Assembly: GCA_900543275.1 (NCBI GenBank)
Contig: UQQL01000010.1
Location: forward strand, 1-40,347
Direction of reading: 5' to 3'
From: an uncultured Collinsella sp.
GTDB taxonomy: Bacteria; Actinomycetota; Coriobacteriia; Coriobacteriales; Coriobacteriaceae
DNA length: 40,347 nucleotides
Below, piece by piece: positions 15,404-24,561 of this stretch (position 1 is the first letter of the stretch; every line of letters begins with the position of its first letter). The notes under the pieces are model-generated. The model saw only the letters and a list, made by a program, of their open reading frames with translations, searched no databases and was not told the origin of the DNA. The translations under genes and the position numbers were made by a program.

Positions 15404-15436
15404 AAATCTTATATGAATTGACTTAGATTTTGTATA
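15404..15436 (+). promoter_or_regulatory. heat-shock promoter/operator of dnaK, probable HspR target
   Basis: AAATCT-N15-AGATTT (15404-15430), containing CTTATAT-N7-CTTAGAT, runs into TGTATA. The same arrangement occurs before clpB at 24446-24480. The 7-N7-7 layout matches the HspR HAIR box (CTTGAGT-N7-ACTCAAG) in spacing, though the second half here is direct, not inverted. Only these two chaperone operons share it in the window, and hspR is in the dnaK operon. The GTATATT at its end is a plausible -10. Confidence 0.65.
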
Positions 15437-15539
15437 TTCCAGCCCATAAGGGGATACACTACATCCTGAAAGACAAGCCGAAGCGCCGCGCGACAGACCG
15501 TCGAGGCGACGCGAACGCAAAAGAGAGAGGGAATTTCTA

Positions 15540-17432
<1,893 letters not shown>

Positions 17433-17434
17433 TC

Positions 17435-18277
17435 ATGTCCGCCCGTAAAGCTCGCACGGAGGCGGCTGCCACCAGCGCCGCCCCCGTTGACTCTGAGGAG
17501 AAGGACGTGAAGATTCCCGTAGAGGCCGTCGACGATACCGAGGCCAACGAGGCCGAGGCCGCCGAGGCTGCCGAGAACCAGGTAGAGGATTCCAACAAGG
17601 AGGCGACGATGACCGAGGACGAGATGGTGGAAGCTGCTATCCGCGCCGGTGAGGAAGCCGCCGACAACGACTTTAAGCTCAAGTTCGAGCAGGCCCAAAA
17701 GGAGCTTGCCGACGTGCGCAGCGAGCTCGATGCTGCGGCAGAGGCTCAGAAGGCCGCCGAGGACAAGGCGAAGGACGCCACCGAGCGCACTGCCCGTCTG
17801 CAGGCCGACTGGGAGAACTTCCGTCGCCGCACCGCCAACGAGCGCATCGCCGAGCGCGAGCGTGCGACCGAGAAGCTCGTCACCGCGCTGCTGCCGGTGG
17901 TCGACGATATCGAGCGCGCGATCGACCATGCCCGCAGCCAGGAGCTCGCCGACGACTTTAAGCAGTTCGTCGACGGCGTTGACGCGGTGCATGCCAAGCT
18001 GCTCGATGTGTTTGCTCACGAGGGCGTTGAGCCCATCGACCCCAAGGGCGAGGCGTTCGATCCGCTCGAGCACCAGGCTGTGGGCCGCGTCGAGGACGCA
18101 TCGCAGTACGACGAGACCGTCAACGATGTGTACCAGAAGGGCTACCGCATGGCGGATCGCATTCTGCGCTCCGCGATGGTGACGGTGACCTACGGTGGCG
18201 AGAAGCGCCCCGCACCGGAGCCCGAAGCGGCGCCCGAGGATGCTTCGGCCGATACGGCCGAGAGCACCGAGGAGTAA
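17435..18277 (+). CDS. grpE: nucleotide exchange factor GrpE, long acidic N-terminus
   Basis: GrpE releases ADP from DnaK. The 280-residue reading starts two bases after dnaK, with a disordered acidic region (1-80), then a long coiled coil (KLKFEQAQKELADVRSELD) and the conserved head (RLQADWENFRRRTANERIAERERATEKLVTALLPVVDDIERAI, ending DRILRSAMVTVTYGG). An in-frame ATG at 17609 (residue 59, MTEDEMVEAA) is preceded by a consensus AAGGAGG five bases upstream, much stronger than anything before 17435. The protein may therefore start there, at 222 residues, or be made in two forms. A terminator-like hairpin follows. Confidence 0.95.
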   Translation: MSARKARTEAAATSAAPVDSEEKDVKIPVEAVDDTEANEAEAAEAAENQVEDSNKEATMTEDEMVEAAIRAGEEAADNDFKLKFEQAQKELADVRSELDAAAEAQKAAEDKAKDATERTARLQADWENFRRRTANERIAERERATEKLVTALLPVVDDIERAIDHARSQELADDFKQFVDGVDAVHAKLLDVFAHEGVEPIDPKGEAFDPLEHQAVGRVEDASQYDETVNDVYQKGYRMADRILRSAMVTVTYGGEKRPAPEPEAAPEDASADTAESTEE

Positions 18278-18282
18278 TTGAG

Positions 18283-18315
18283 AAGGGCCCCGGGGCAACA
18301 CCCGGGGCCCTTTCT
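18283..18315 (+). terminator. hairpin terminator or attenuator between grpE and dnaJ
   Basis: Perfect 12-bp stem (AAGGGCCCCGGG at 18283-18294; reverse complement at 18301-18312) with a 6-base loop and a short TTTCT tail. The weak T-run suggests partial read-through, which would make dnaJ-hspR less abundant than dnaK-grpE. Confidence 0.7.
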
Positions 18316-18385
18316 GGCCTAGTGCCATATGAAAGCATGAGCCGTCGTCTGCATGGGCGGCGGACGTAACAGGAGAGGAGCTACG

Positions 18386-19351
18386 ATGGCTGCAGGCAAA
18401 ACCTTCTATGACATCCTGGGCGTATCCAAGAGCGCCTCCGACAAAGAGATCAAGAGCGCGTTTCGCAAGCTCGCGCAAAAATATCACCCCGATGCCGGCG
18501 GCGACGAGGCCAAGTTTAAGGAGATCAGCGAGGCCTACGAGACGCTTTCGGACGAGAAGAAGCGCAAAGAGTACGACCAGATGCTCATGTTCGGCGGCAT
18601 GCCGGGCGCGGGCGGCGCGTATGGCGGCGGCTACGGTGCCGGCGCGGGCGCCAGCGGCTGGGGCGATATCTTCGACAGCATCTTCAGCGGCAATGGCGCC
18701 TGGGGTAGCGATTGGGGCTCGGGCTTTGCCGGGGCTGCGGGCGCTGCCGGTGCCGGCGCGGGTCGCAGCCGCGCTCGCAAGGGCGGCGACCTATCGCTGA
18801 CCGTCGATGTGACGGCCGAGGACGCGTTTCGCGGCGTGACGCACAAGGTCACCTATCGCATTCCCTCGACAGGCGAGCAGCAGACCATCACGGTCTCGGT
18901 GCCCGCGGGCGCGGTCGATGGCGGCAAGCTACGCTACAAGCGTCGCGGCGAGTATGGCGTTGCGGGTGGCGAGCGCGGCGACCTGGTCGTGACCACGCAT
19001 GTGGAGGAGCACCCGCTGTTCAAGCGCAAAGGCGCCGACGTGACCATGGAGGTACCGGTCTCGGTCTACGAGGCGGCGCTCGGCTGCACGGTGGACGTGC
19101 CCACACCCGGCGGTGCGACGGTCCGTCTGAAGGTGCCCGCGGGTACCCAGACGGGCAAGAAGTTCCGCTTTAAGGAAATGGGGGCGCCCGACGTTAAGCA
19201 CCGTGGCCGTACGGGCGCGCTGCTCGTCGAGATCAAGGTGCAGGTCCCCACGAACCTATCCGATGACGAGCGCGATGCCATGACCAAGCTGCGCGAGGTC
19301 GACACGCGCGATTATCGCGAGAAGGTCAACCGTTACAAGGCGACGTACTAG
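18386..19351 (+). CDS. dnaJ: DnaJ-family co-chaperone, type II (no zinc finger)
   Basis: This 321-residue protein has a J domain with HPD at residues 34-36, a Gly/Phe- then Gly/Ala-rich linker (about 70-140), and two C-terminal beta domains (KGGDLSLTVDVTAEDAFRG and VPAGTQTGKKFRFKEMGAPDV). The four CxxCxGxG zinc repeats of classical DnaJ are absent, so by architecture it is a CbpA/Hsp40 type II protein, although it occupies the dnaJ slot of the operon. It would stimulate DnaK ATPase and deliver substrates. GGAGAGGAG lies before ATG 18386; an earlier in-frame start at 18353 adds eleven unlikely residues. Confidence 0.94.
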   Translation: MAAGKTFYDILGVSKSASDKEIKSAFRKLAQKYHPDAGGDEAKFKEISEAYETLSDEKKRKEYDQMLMFGGMPGAGGAYGGGYGAGAGASGWGDIFDSIFSGNGAWGSDWGSGFAGAAGAAGAGAGRSRARKGGDLSLTVDVTAEDAFRGVTHKVTYRIPSTGEQQTITVSVPAGAVDGGKLRYKRRGEYGVAGGERGDLVVTTHVEEHPLFKRKGADVTMEVPVSVYEAALGCTVDVPTPGGATVRLKVPAGTQTGKKFRFKEMGAPDVKHRGRTGALLVEIKVQVPTNLSDDERDAMTKLREVDTRDYREKVNRYKATY

Positions 19352-19423
19352 GGCGGTCGTGGCGCACACCCGCGCCCGCGGGCTTATGATGGACGATAAC
19401 GAGACGGAAAGGGGTCAGGTAGC

Positions 19424-19840
19424 ATGGCCGAGGACAATAGGAATAAACCGCTGTACATGATCAGCGTGGCGGCCGAGTTGACCGGCATGCATCCGCAGAC
19501 TCTGCGCGTCTACGAGTCCAAGGGCCTGGTGAACCCCCAGCGCTCGGGCGGCAACACGCGTCTGTATTCGCGTGCCGATATCGAGCGCCTGGAGCTCATC
19601 AACCAGCTGACTGACGAGGGCATCAACCTTGCCGGCGTGGTGCGCATCCTCGATATGAAGGAGCGTGCCGAGGAGCGCGAGCGCGAGAACGAAAAACTCC
19701 GCGCACGCGTGCGCCAGCTCGAGGACGAGCTGCACGAGTACAAGATGCAGAAGAAGATCACCGCCCTGGCCCCGCGCGACGGCTCGGTCAACCCCGAGCA
19801 AGTCATGCGCAAGCTGCTAGGTACGGGTAGCGACCTATAG
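19424..19840 (+). CDS. hspR: heat-shock repressor HspR (MerR family)
   Basis: HspR represses dnaK and often clpB in actinobacteria, using DnaK as co-repressor. The 138-residue protein opens with MISVAAELTGMHPQTLRVYESKGLVNPQRSGGNTRLYS, the MerR winged helix in its HspR form, then DIERLELINQLTDEGINLAGVVRIL and a coiled coil (EERERENEKLRARVRQLEDELHEYK). It lacks the HrcA type of control. It lies 72 bp after dnaJ, in the usual last place of the operon. The motif shared by dnaK and clpB promoters is its likely target. Confidence 0.93.
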   Translation: MAEDNRNKPLYMISVAAELTGMHPQTLRVYESKGLVNPQRSGGNTRLYSRADIERLELINQLTDEGINLAGVVRILDMKERAEERERENEKLRARVRQLEDELHEYKMQKKITALAPRDGSVNPEQVMRKLLGTGSDL

Positions 19841-19855
19841 CTCCGCCGACGCTGC

Positions 19856-19892
19856 CGGGCACTCATTGGGGACAGACTTAAATGAGTGCCCG
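19856..19892. repeat. inverted repeat with GGGGACAGACTTA loop
   Basis: Perfect 12-bp arms, CGGGCACTCATT (19856-19867) and AATGAGTGCCCG (19881-19892), around a 13-base loop containing the GGGGAC word. It starts 15 bp after the hspR stop. There is no T-run. Confidence 0.75.
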
Positions 19893-19898
19893 CAGAAT

Positions 19899-19962
19899 GA
19901 GAGTGGATAATCTCCCGTTTTTGGCCTGTTTGCAGGCTCAAAGTGGGAGATTATCCACTCTC
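19899..19962. repeat. 18-bp perfect inverted repeat with inner hairpin
   Basis: Arms GAGAGTGGATAATCTCCC (19899-19916) and its exact reverse complement (19945-19962) enclose 28 bases that hold their own GCCTG-TTTG-CAGGC hairpin. Together they form a long rod seven bases after the preceding palindrome. No T-run follows. Confidence 0.8.
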
Positions 19963-20127
19963 GTCATTTCGGCGTCTAAGTCTGCCCCCGGCACCCAACT
20001 CGTTCTTTGCTTTACTGAGATAAAGTGAACGTGCAGATTCGTAACCCACTCGCAACCGTTCTATGGCACGATATTGAACGAATGTATGCTATGCGCCCAA
20101 ATCGTTTTGGGCAGAGTGGGAGACAGT

Positions 20128-22428
20128 ATGGTCAAGCTGTACGAGGACGGCATCTACCTGCGCGGCGGCAGCGAGGTTGTGCCTGCGGCCGAGGCTGCCG
20201 AGCGCGGTATTACGCAGACGCCCGAGGATGCCAAGCGCGGCACCATCGCGTATTCGATCCTCCAGGCACACAATACGTCCGGAGATCCCGAGGCACTCAA
20301 GATTCGCTTCGACGCCATGGCGAGCCACGACATCACCTTTGTCGGCATCATCCAGACGGCGCGCGCCTCGGGCATGGAGCAGTTCCCGCTGCCTTACGTG
20401 CTCACCAACTGCCATAATTCGCTGTGCGCCGTGGGCGGCACCATCAACGAGGACGACCACGTCTTTGGCCTCTCGGCCGCAAAGAAGTACGGTGGCATCT
20501 TCGTTCCGCCGCATATCGCCGTTATCCACTCCTTTATGCGTGAGAACTTCGCGGGCTGCGGCAAGATGATCCTGGGTTCCGACTCGCACACCCGCTACGG
20601 CGCTCTGGGCACTATGGCCGTGGGCGAGGGCGGCGGCGAGCTGGCAAAGCAACTGCTGCGCGACACCTACGACGTCGCCTATCCCGGCGTCGTCGCCATC
20701 TACCTCACGGGTGCCCCGCGCCCCGGCGTCGGCCCGCACGATGTGGCGCTCGCCATCATCCGCGCCGTCTTTGCCAAGGGCTACGTCAAGAACAAGGTCA
20801 TGGAGTTTGTGGGCCCCGGCATCGCGAGCATGACGACCGACTACCGCAACGGCGTCGACGTCATGACCACCGAGACCACCTGTCTGTCGAGCATCTGGGC
20901 CACCGACGAGGACACGCACGCATTCCTGGCCATGCACGGCCGCGGCGACGACTACCGCGAGCTCAAGCCTGCCGATGTTGCCTACTACGACGGCTGCGTC
21001 GAGGTCGATCTGTCGAGCATCAAGCCCATGATTGCGCTGCCGTTCCATCCTTCCAACGGCTTTGAGATTGACGAGCTCAACGAGAACCTCGAGGACATCC
21101 TTCACGAGGTGGAGCTCGAGGCCGCTAAGATCGGCGAGGGCAAGACGCACTTTAGCCTGCTCGACAAGATCGTCGACGGCAAGCTGCACGTGCAGCAGGG
21201 CGTTATCGCCGGCTGCTCGGGCGGCAACTACGACTCCGTGGTCCAGGCTGCCCGCGTGCTCAAGGGCGCCAACACCGGCTGCGGCGAGTTCTCGCTGTCG
21301 GTCTATCCCACGAGCCAGCCCGTGGCACTCGAGCTTACACGCCGCGGCTATATCTACGACCTTATGGAGGCCGGCGCGATCGTGCGCACGGCATTCTGCG
21401 GCCCGTGCTTCGGTGCCGGCGACACGCCCGCCAACAACGGCCTGTCGATCCGCCACACTACGCGCAACTTCCCCAACCGCGAGGGCTCCAAGCCGGGCAA
21501 TGGCCAGCTGAGCGCCGTGGCTCTGATGGACGCCCGTTCCATTGCGGCGACGGCTGCCAACGGCGGCATCCTGACGCCGGCGACCGACCTGCCCGAGGAC
21601 ACCTGGGACGAGGCTTGCGAGTACACCTTCGACGACGCGCCGTACAAGAAGCGCGTGTACTGGGGCTTTGGCAAGGCGGAGCCTGCCGACGAGCTGGTCG
21701 AGGGTCCCAACATCAAGCCGTGGCCCGCGATGGAGCCGCTCGGCGACGACATCCTGCTCAAGGTGTGTTCCAAGATCATGGACCCGGTCACCACGACCGA
21801 CGAGCTCATTCCCTCGGGCGAGACGAGCTCCTTCCGCTCCAATCCGCTGGGCCTGGCCGAGTTTACGCTCAGCCGCCGCGACCCGGCCTACGTGGGCCGT
21901 TCCAAGGAGGTCGACGCCGTGGAGAAGCGCCGCGTTGCTGGCGAGTCCGCGGGCGACCTGGCGGCGCTCGATGCCGAGCTTGCCGGCGTGTTTGAGGCAC
22001 TGGCGGGCGCGGGCGTCGCGGCCGATGCCAAGGCGACAGAATACGGCTCCATGCTCTATGCCAAGAAGCCCGGTGACGGTTCCGCTCGCGAGCAGGCCGC
22101 GAGCTGCCAGCGCGTGATCGGCGGCCTAGCCAACATCGTTCACGAGTACGCCACCAAGCGCTATCGCTCCAACGTGATGAACTGGGGCATGGTGCCCTTC
22201 CAGATGGAGACGGAGCCCAACTTTGAGGTGGGCGACTACGTCTTTGTGCCGGGTATCCGTGCCGCGCTCGATGGCGACCTGAAGGACATCGCCGCCTACG
22301 TGGTGCGCGCCGATGGTGCGGTCGAGCAGATTGAGCTCTACATTGCCGATATGACGGCAGAGGAGCGTGCCATCGTCAAGGCCGGCTGCCTGATCAACTA
22401 CAACAAGTTCAAGGCCGCTGCCGAGTAG
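20128..22428 (+). CDS. aconitase-superfamily hydratase
   Basis: This 766-residue protein belongs to the aconitase/isopropylmalate isomerase superfamily, enzymes that dehydrate and rehydrate hydroxy acids on a [4Fe-4S] cluster. Cluster ligands are Cys363 (GCSGGNYD), Cys424 and Cys427 (CGPC), the same spacing as in mitochondrial aconitase. It also has GSDSHTRYGALGTMAVGEGGGEL and a C-terminal swivelling domain. The substrate-binding segments are not the canonical AcnA or AcnB forms; it looks closest to the YbhJ-type 'hydratase' branch, whose substrate is not established. ATG 20128 (MVKLYEDGIYLRGG) has GGGAGAC upstream; an in-frame start at 20074 is less likely. No citrate synthase or isocitrate dehydrogenase gene is nearby. 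Confidence 0.9.
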   Translation: MVKLYEDGIYLRGGSEVVPAAEAAERGITQTPEDAKRGTIAYSILQAHNTSGDPEALKIRFDAMASHDITFVGIIQTARASGMEQFPLPYVLTNCHNSLCAVGGTINEDDHVFGLSAAKKYGGIFVPPHIAVIHSFMRENFAGCGKMILGSDSHTRYGALGTMAVGEGGGELAKQLLRDTYDVAYPGVVAIYLTGAPRPGVGPHDVALAIIRAVFAKGYVKNKVMEFVGPGIASMTTDYRNGVDVMTTETTCLSSIWATDEDTHAFLAMHGRGDDYRELKPADVAYYDGCVEVDLSSIKPMIALPFHPSNGFEIDELNENLEDILHEVELEAAKIGEGKTHFSLLDKIVDGKLHVQQGVIAGCSGGNYDSVVQAARVLKGANTGCGEFSLSVYPTSQPVALELTRRGYIYDLMEAGAIVRTAFCGPCFGAGDTPANNGLSIRHTTRNFPNREGSKPGNGQLSAVALMDARSIAATAANGGILTPATDLPEDTWDEACEYTFDDAPYKKRVYWGFGKAEPADELVEGPNIKPWPAMEPLGDDILLKVCSKIMDPVTTTDELIPSGETSSFRSNPLGLAEFTLSRRDPAYVGRSKEVDAVEKRRVAGESAGDLAALDAELAGVFEALAGAGVAADAKATEYGSMLYAKKPGDGSAREQAASCQRVIGGLANIVHEYATKRYRSNVMNWGMVPFQMETEPNFEVGDYVFVPGIRAALDGDLKDIAAYVVRADGAVEQIELYIADMTAEERAIVKAGCLINYNKFKAAAE

Positions 22429-22443
22429 CGCACTTAATTGTCC

Positions 22444-22517
22444 GCCCGGGGCTTACCCTTTCCCGCCCGCTCACGCGCTTCACGAGGGCCGCGTTCGGGA
22501 AAGGGTAAGCCCCGGGC
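22444..22517. repeat. 22-bp perfect inverted repeat after the hydratase gene
   Basis: Arms at 22444-22465 and 22496-22517 are perfect reverse complements (core GGGGCTTACCCTTTCCCG), with a 30-base GC-rich loop. It begins 15 bp after the stop codon and has no T-run; a separate terminator lies about 60 bp further on. Confidence 0.85.
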
Positions 22518-22574
22518 TACATTTCTGCGTTCTCGTTGGGTCTTGAGGGACGCTAATAAATAGACTTGCTTGAT

Positions 22575-22605
22575 GCCGCCTCTGTTATCGGGGCGGCTTC
22601 TTTTT
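22575..22605 (+). terminator. Rho-independent terminator of the hydratase gene
   Basis: GCCGCCTC (22575-22582) pairs with GGGGCGGC (22590-22597), one G-U, 7-base loop, followed by TTCTTTTT. Confidence 0.8.
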
Positions 22606-22612
22606 GTTGAAA

Positions 22613-22647
22613 ACCACCACAAAGGGGACAGGCACCTTTGTGGTGGT
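22613..22647. repeat. 35-bp hairpin repeat, copy 1
   Basis: Arms ACCACCACAAAGG and CCTTTGTGGTGGT enclose GGACAGGCA. The same element appears inverted at 23480-23514 and again at 24284-24318. It lies 53 bp from the 3' end of the minus-strand gene at 22701. Confidence 0.88.
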
Positions 22648-22700
22648 GGGGACGAGCTCGATGCTGTTGTGATCGTTGAGCGGCATGTTAATGGGCGGCT

Positions 22701-23369
22701 CTACAGAATTTCATCTGGGCTGGCGGGTTTGGTTGTTTTGGGGATGCCGAGTTTGGATGACGCGAAATCGTCAACATTGTCCTTAATTCCGTCTTTGGTG
22801 TAGACAGTGACTATATAGGTGCTGTGTCCGAATTCGCCCTTGTCGCGTGTTGCCCAGGCATCCCAGTAGGCGGCCCCGTTTCGCCCTTTGATTTTTCCGA
22901 CACGGCGGAGTTCTGTTCGCTTTAATTTCTGGTTGCTATAGATGGTTCGACCGGCCTCCTCGGTGAGCCCGCACTGTCCAAGCATCTTGTCGAGGACTTG
23001 GTTCATGTGGCGCTCATCGGTGTTTGGTGCGTAGTCGTAGGCGAGGGTGATGGAGTCGAGTGGCTGGTCGTCGATCAAATAATTCATCGTCTGAGGTTCA
23101 AGGCTGAAATAGGGGAAGCATCCATCAATCGTTCCGAGCAGCGGTAACTTTGACCGCCAAATTCCGGTGGGAATTCCATCTTCGTAGAACACGCCGCGAC
23201 AGATAAAGGAGAGCGAGGTGGCACGCGAGCCGGCGTCGACCATTCCGCATAAATCGAAGGGCGAGGCGATGCCAAGGGAAAAGGGCGTGGCGACGATAAG
23301 GAAGAGCATCACGATGGGTATGGCGAGAATGGCGATGACGTTGCGACCGGTGGAATGAGACGGCTTCAT
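22701..23369 (-). CDS. unknown secreted or membrane-anchored protein
   Basis: I do not recognise this 222-residue protein. Residues about 9-35 form one hydrophobic segment (IAILAIPIVMLFLIVATPFSLGI), a signal peptide or N-terminal anchor with no lipobox. The rest is an extracytoplasmic domain with four cysteines, a YDYAP...MLGQCGL helix region, and GAAYWDAWATRDKG. ATG 23369 has GAGGGG five bases upstream; a start six codons earlier is possible. Codon use is less GC-biased than the housekeeping neighbours. It sits between two oppositely oriented copies of the 35-bp hairpin repeat and is divergent from the gene at 23604. Confidence 0.72.
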   Translation of the reverse strand: MKPSHSTGRNVIAILAIPIVMLFLIVATPFSLGIASPFDLCGMVDAGSRATSLSFICRGVFYEDGIPTGIWRSKLPLLGTIDGCFPYFSLEPQTMNYLIDDQPLDSITLAYDYAPNTDERHMNQVLDKMLGQCGLTEEAGRTIYSNQKLKRTELRRVGKIKGRNGAAYWDAWATRDKGEFGHSTYIVTVYTKDGIKDNVDDFASSKLGIPKTTKPASPDEIL

Positions 23370-23479
23370 ATGCGCCCCTCGAGACAAAGATCTGTTGAGG
23401 ATAGGCAGAAATGGATATGTTCAGAGAACAATTCAAGTTTAATCTCATGGCGCGAGATGGTCGACCGTTAGCGTCGAAA

Positions 23480-23514
23480 ACCACCACAAAGGTGCCTGTC
23501 CCCTTTGTGGTGGT
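23480..23514. repeat. 35-bp hairpin repeat, copy 2 (inverted)
   Basis: Same 13-bp arms as copy 1; the central nine bases are TGCCTGTCC, the reverse complement of copy 1. It lies in the divergent gap between the two unknown genes at 22701 and 23604. Confidence 0.88.
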
Positions 23515-23603
23515 GAGGAGCGCGCGGCTTCTTTTGGTAATAATGCTGGCTGGCGATATCATTAGTGCAGGTAGCGAAGGTTTGCGTTGCGAGGTGCTTT
23601 GCT

Positions 23604-24275
23604 GTGAGAAGTCCTGCCCGAATTGGATTGATTGTTTTGGCGCTTGCGATTACCGTGGTTGGCATGGGCACTGTCGGCATGGCGTTTCTACCTGCTGCGG
23701 TGACGGAGCCGGTGGTCAAGCCTGTGACTCAATCTGTCGAACTTCTGACCGGCGACGACAAGCCCGAGACCATTACCGTTGATTTTGATGAGCAGCCGGC
23801 TGTGCTGGGTATTAGCAATTATCCACGTATTCAGCTTGGGGCTATGCGCTATACCACGGATTCTAGTCTGATCGACAGGGCGTCCGAGTTGCTCAAGGGC
23901 AAAACCTTTAAGCGCTGGTATGGATATGCGTCCTATCGGGCAAAAGCGAACGACATGGTTGGCGGATGCCACTCTTCCATCGAGCTGGACACTGCAAACG
24001 GCGCAAAGTTATGTGATGTCTCGTACGATCCGGGCTACGAGGGCAATGAGGGTCCGGGCATCTACATCATGGACGGCGATGTCGCCTATGTCATGGAGGG
24101 CGACCAGACCGAGCTCAACGATTTTATGGGTCAGTGTATCCAAGATGCCTATAAACAGACCTGCTTGCCTGACCCGCAGACTGCACGCGATAGTGGGTCT
24201 GCCCGTACATGGCTGTTCGAGGATGAGATGCCCTGGACCGTCGAATCGGGAAGTACGGGTTCGGCGAAGGAGTAG
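23604..24275 (+). CDS. unknown secreted or membrane-anchored protein
   Basis: I do not recognise this 223-residue protein. A hydrophobic segment near the start (IGLIVLALAITVVGMGTVGMAFL) acts as signal peptide or anchor, then a domain with LSNYPRI-like (ISNYPRIQLGAMRYTTDSSL), VGGCHSSIELDTANG and FMGQCIQDAYKQTCLPD segments; four cysteines could form disulfides. I use GTG 23604, with GAGGTG seven bases upstream; a GTG at 23565 is also in frame. No convincing similarity to the divergent neighbour beyond size and topology. It lies between copies 2 and 3 of the 35-bp hairpin repeat. Confidence 0.72.
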   Translation: MRSPARIGLIVLALAITVVGMGTVGMAFLPAAVTEPVVKPVTQSVELLTGDDKPETITVDFDEQPAVLGISNYPRIQLGAMRYTTDSSLIDRASELLKGKTFKRWYGYASYRAKANDMVGGCHSSIELDTANGAKLCDVSYDPGYEGNEGPGIYIMDGDVAYVMEGDQTELNDFMGQCIQDAYKQTCLPDPQTARDSGSARTWLFEDEMPWTVESGSTGSAKE

Positions 24276-24283
24276 AGACCGCG

Positions 24284-24318
24284 ACTACCACAAAGGTGCC
24301 TGTCCTCTTTGTGGTGGT
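24284..24318. repeat. 35-bp hairpin repeat, copy 3
   Basis: Same orientation as copy 2, with two changes in the left arm (ACTACCAC for ACCACCAC) and one in the centre (TGTCCTC). It begins eight bases after the stop of the gene at 23604. The changes weaken the stem, so this copy looks older. Confidence 0.85.
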
Positions 24319-24327
24319 TTTCGGTCT

Positions 24328-24384
24328 GTCTCGATCTGTAACATCTAGGATCAAAAATGGCTGCTAGATGTTACAGATCGAGAC
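24328..24384. repeat. 21-bp perfect inverted repeat
   Basis: Arms at 24328-24348 (GTCTCGATCTGTAACATC, then TAG) and 24364-24384 are exact reverse complements, with a 15-base loop. No T-run follows. It lies ten bases after hairpin repeat copy 3. Confidence 0.85.
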
Positions 24385-24445
24385 GGTAGCGCGCCTGGGC
24401 AGCGGCGGGCTGACATCTCAGTACCCTATCCGTAATTCACTCAGA

Positions 24446-24480
24446 AAATCTTATATATAGAGACTTAGATTTGTGTATAA
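24446..24480 (+). promoter_or_regulatory. heat-shock promoter/operator of clpB, probable HspR target
   Basis: AAATCT-N15-AGATTT (24446-24472), containing CTTATAT-N7-CTTAGAT, then GTGTATAA. The same layout precedes dnaK at 15404-15436. The TATAAG at the end is a likely -10, about 80 bp before the ATG. Confidence 0.65.
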
Positions 24481-24522
24481 GATCGCGTAAAGCTGGCAAC
24501 AATACTTCTCGAACAACGTGAA

Positions 24523-24540
24523 GCCGCCCCGTAGGGCGGC
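24523..24540 (+). promoter_or_regulatory. hairpin in the clpB leader
   Basis: GCCGCCC-CGTA-GGGCGGC, a perfect 7-bp stem with a tetraloop, ending ten bases before the GAGGTG ribosome site. It is too GC-rich for an RNA thermometer of the usual kind but could stabilise the leader. Low certainty of function. Confidence 0.4.
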
Positions 24541-24561
24541 CGCCCCAAGAGAGGTGATTCC

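Larger units (their letters stand above)
19841..20127. other. intergenic region hspR-hydratase, mostly palindromes
   Basis: The left half is occupied by the two inverted repeats at 19856-19892 and 19899-19962. A TAAGTCTGCCCC at about 19976 is nearly the reverse complement of GGGGACAGACTTA in the loop of the first. The right half is the hydratase leader; no clear promoter stands out. Confidence 0.5.
24276..24445. other. intergenic, unknown gene to clpB, palindromes
   Basis: Apart from the repeat copy at 24284-24318 and the inverted repeat at 24328-24384, the stretch 24385-24445 holds nothing I can name. Confidence 0.5.

Noticed and set aside
24523..24540. RNA thermometer in the clpB leader
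   Set aside because: The stem is pure GC and does not cover the ribosome site, so heat melting is unlikely; kept only as a leader hairpin.
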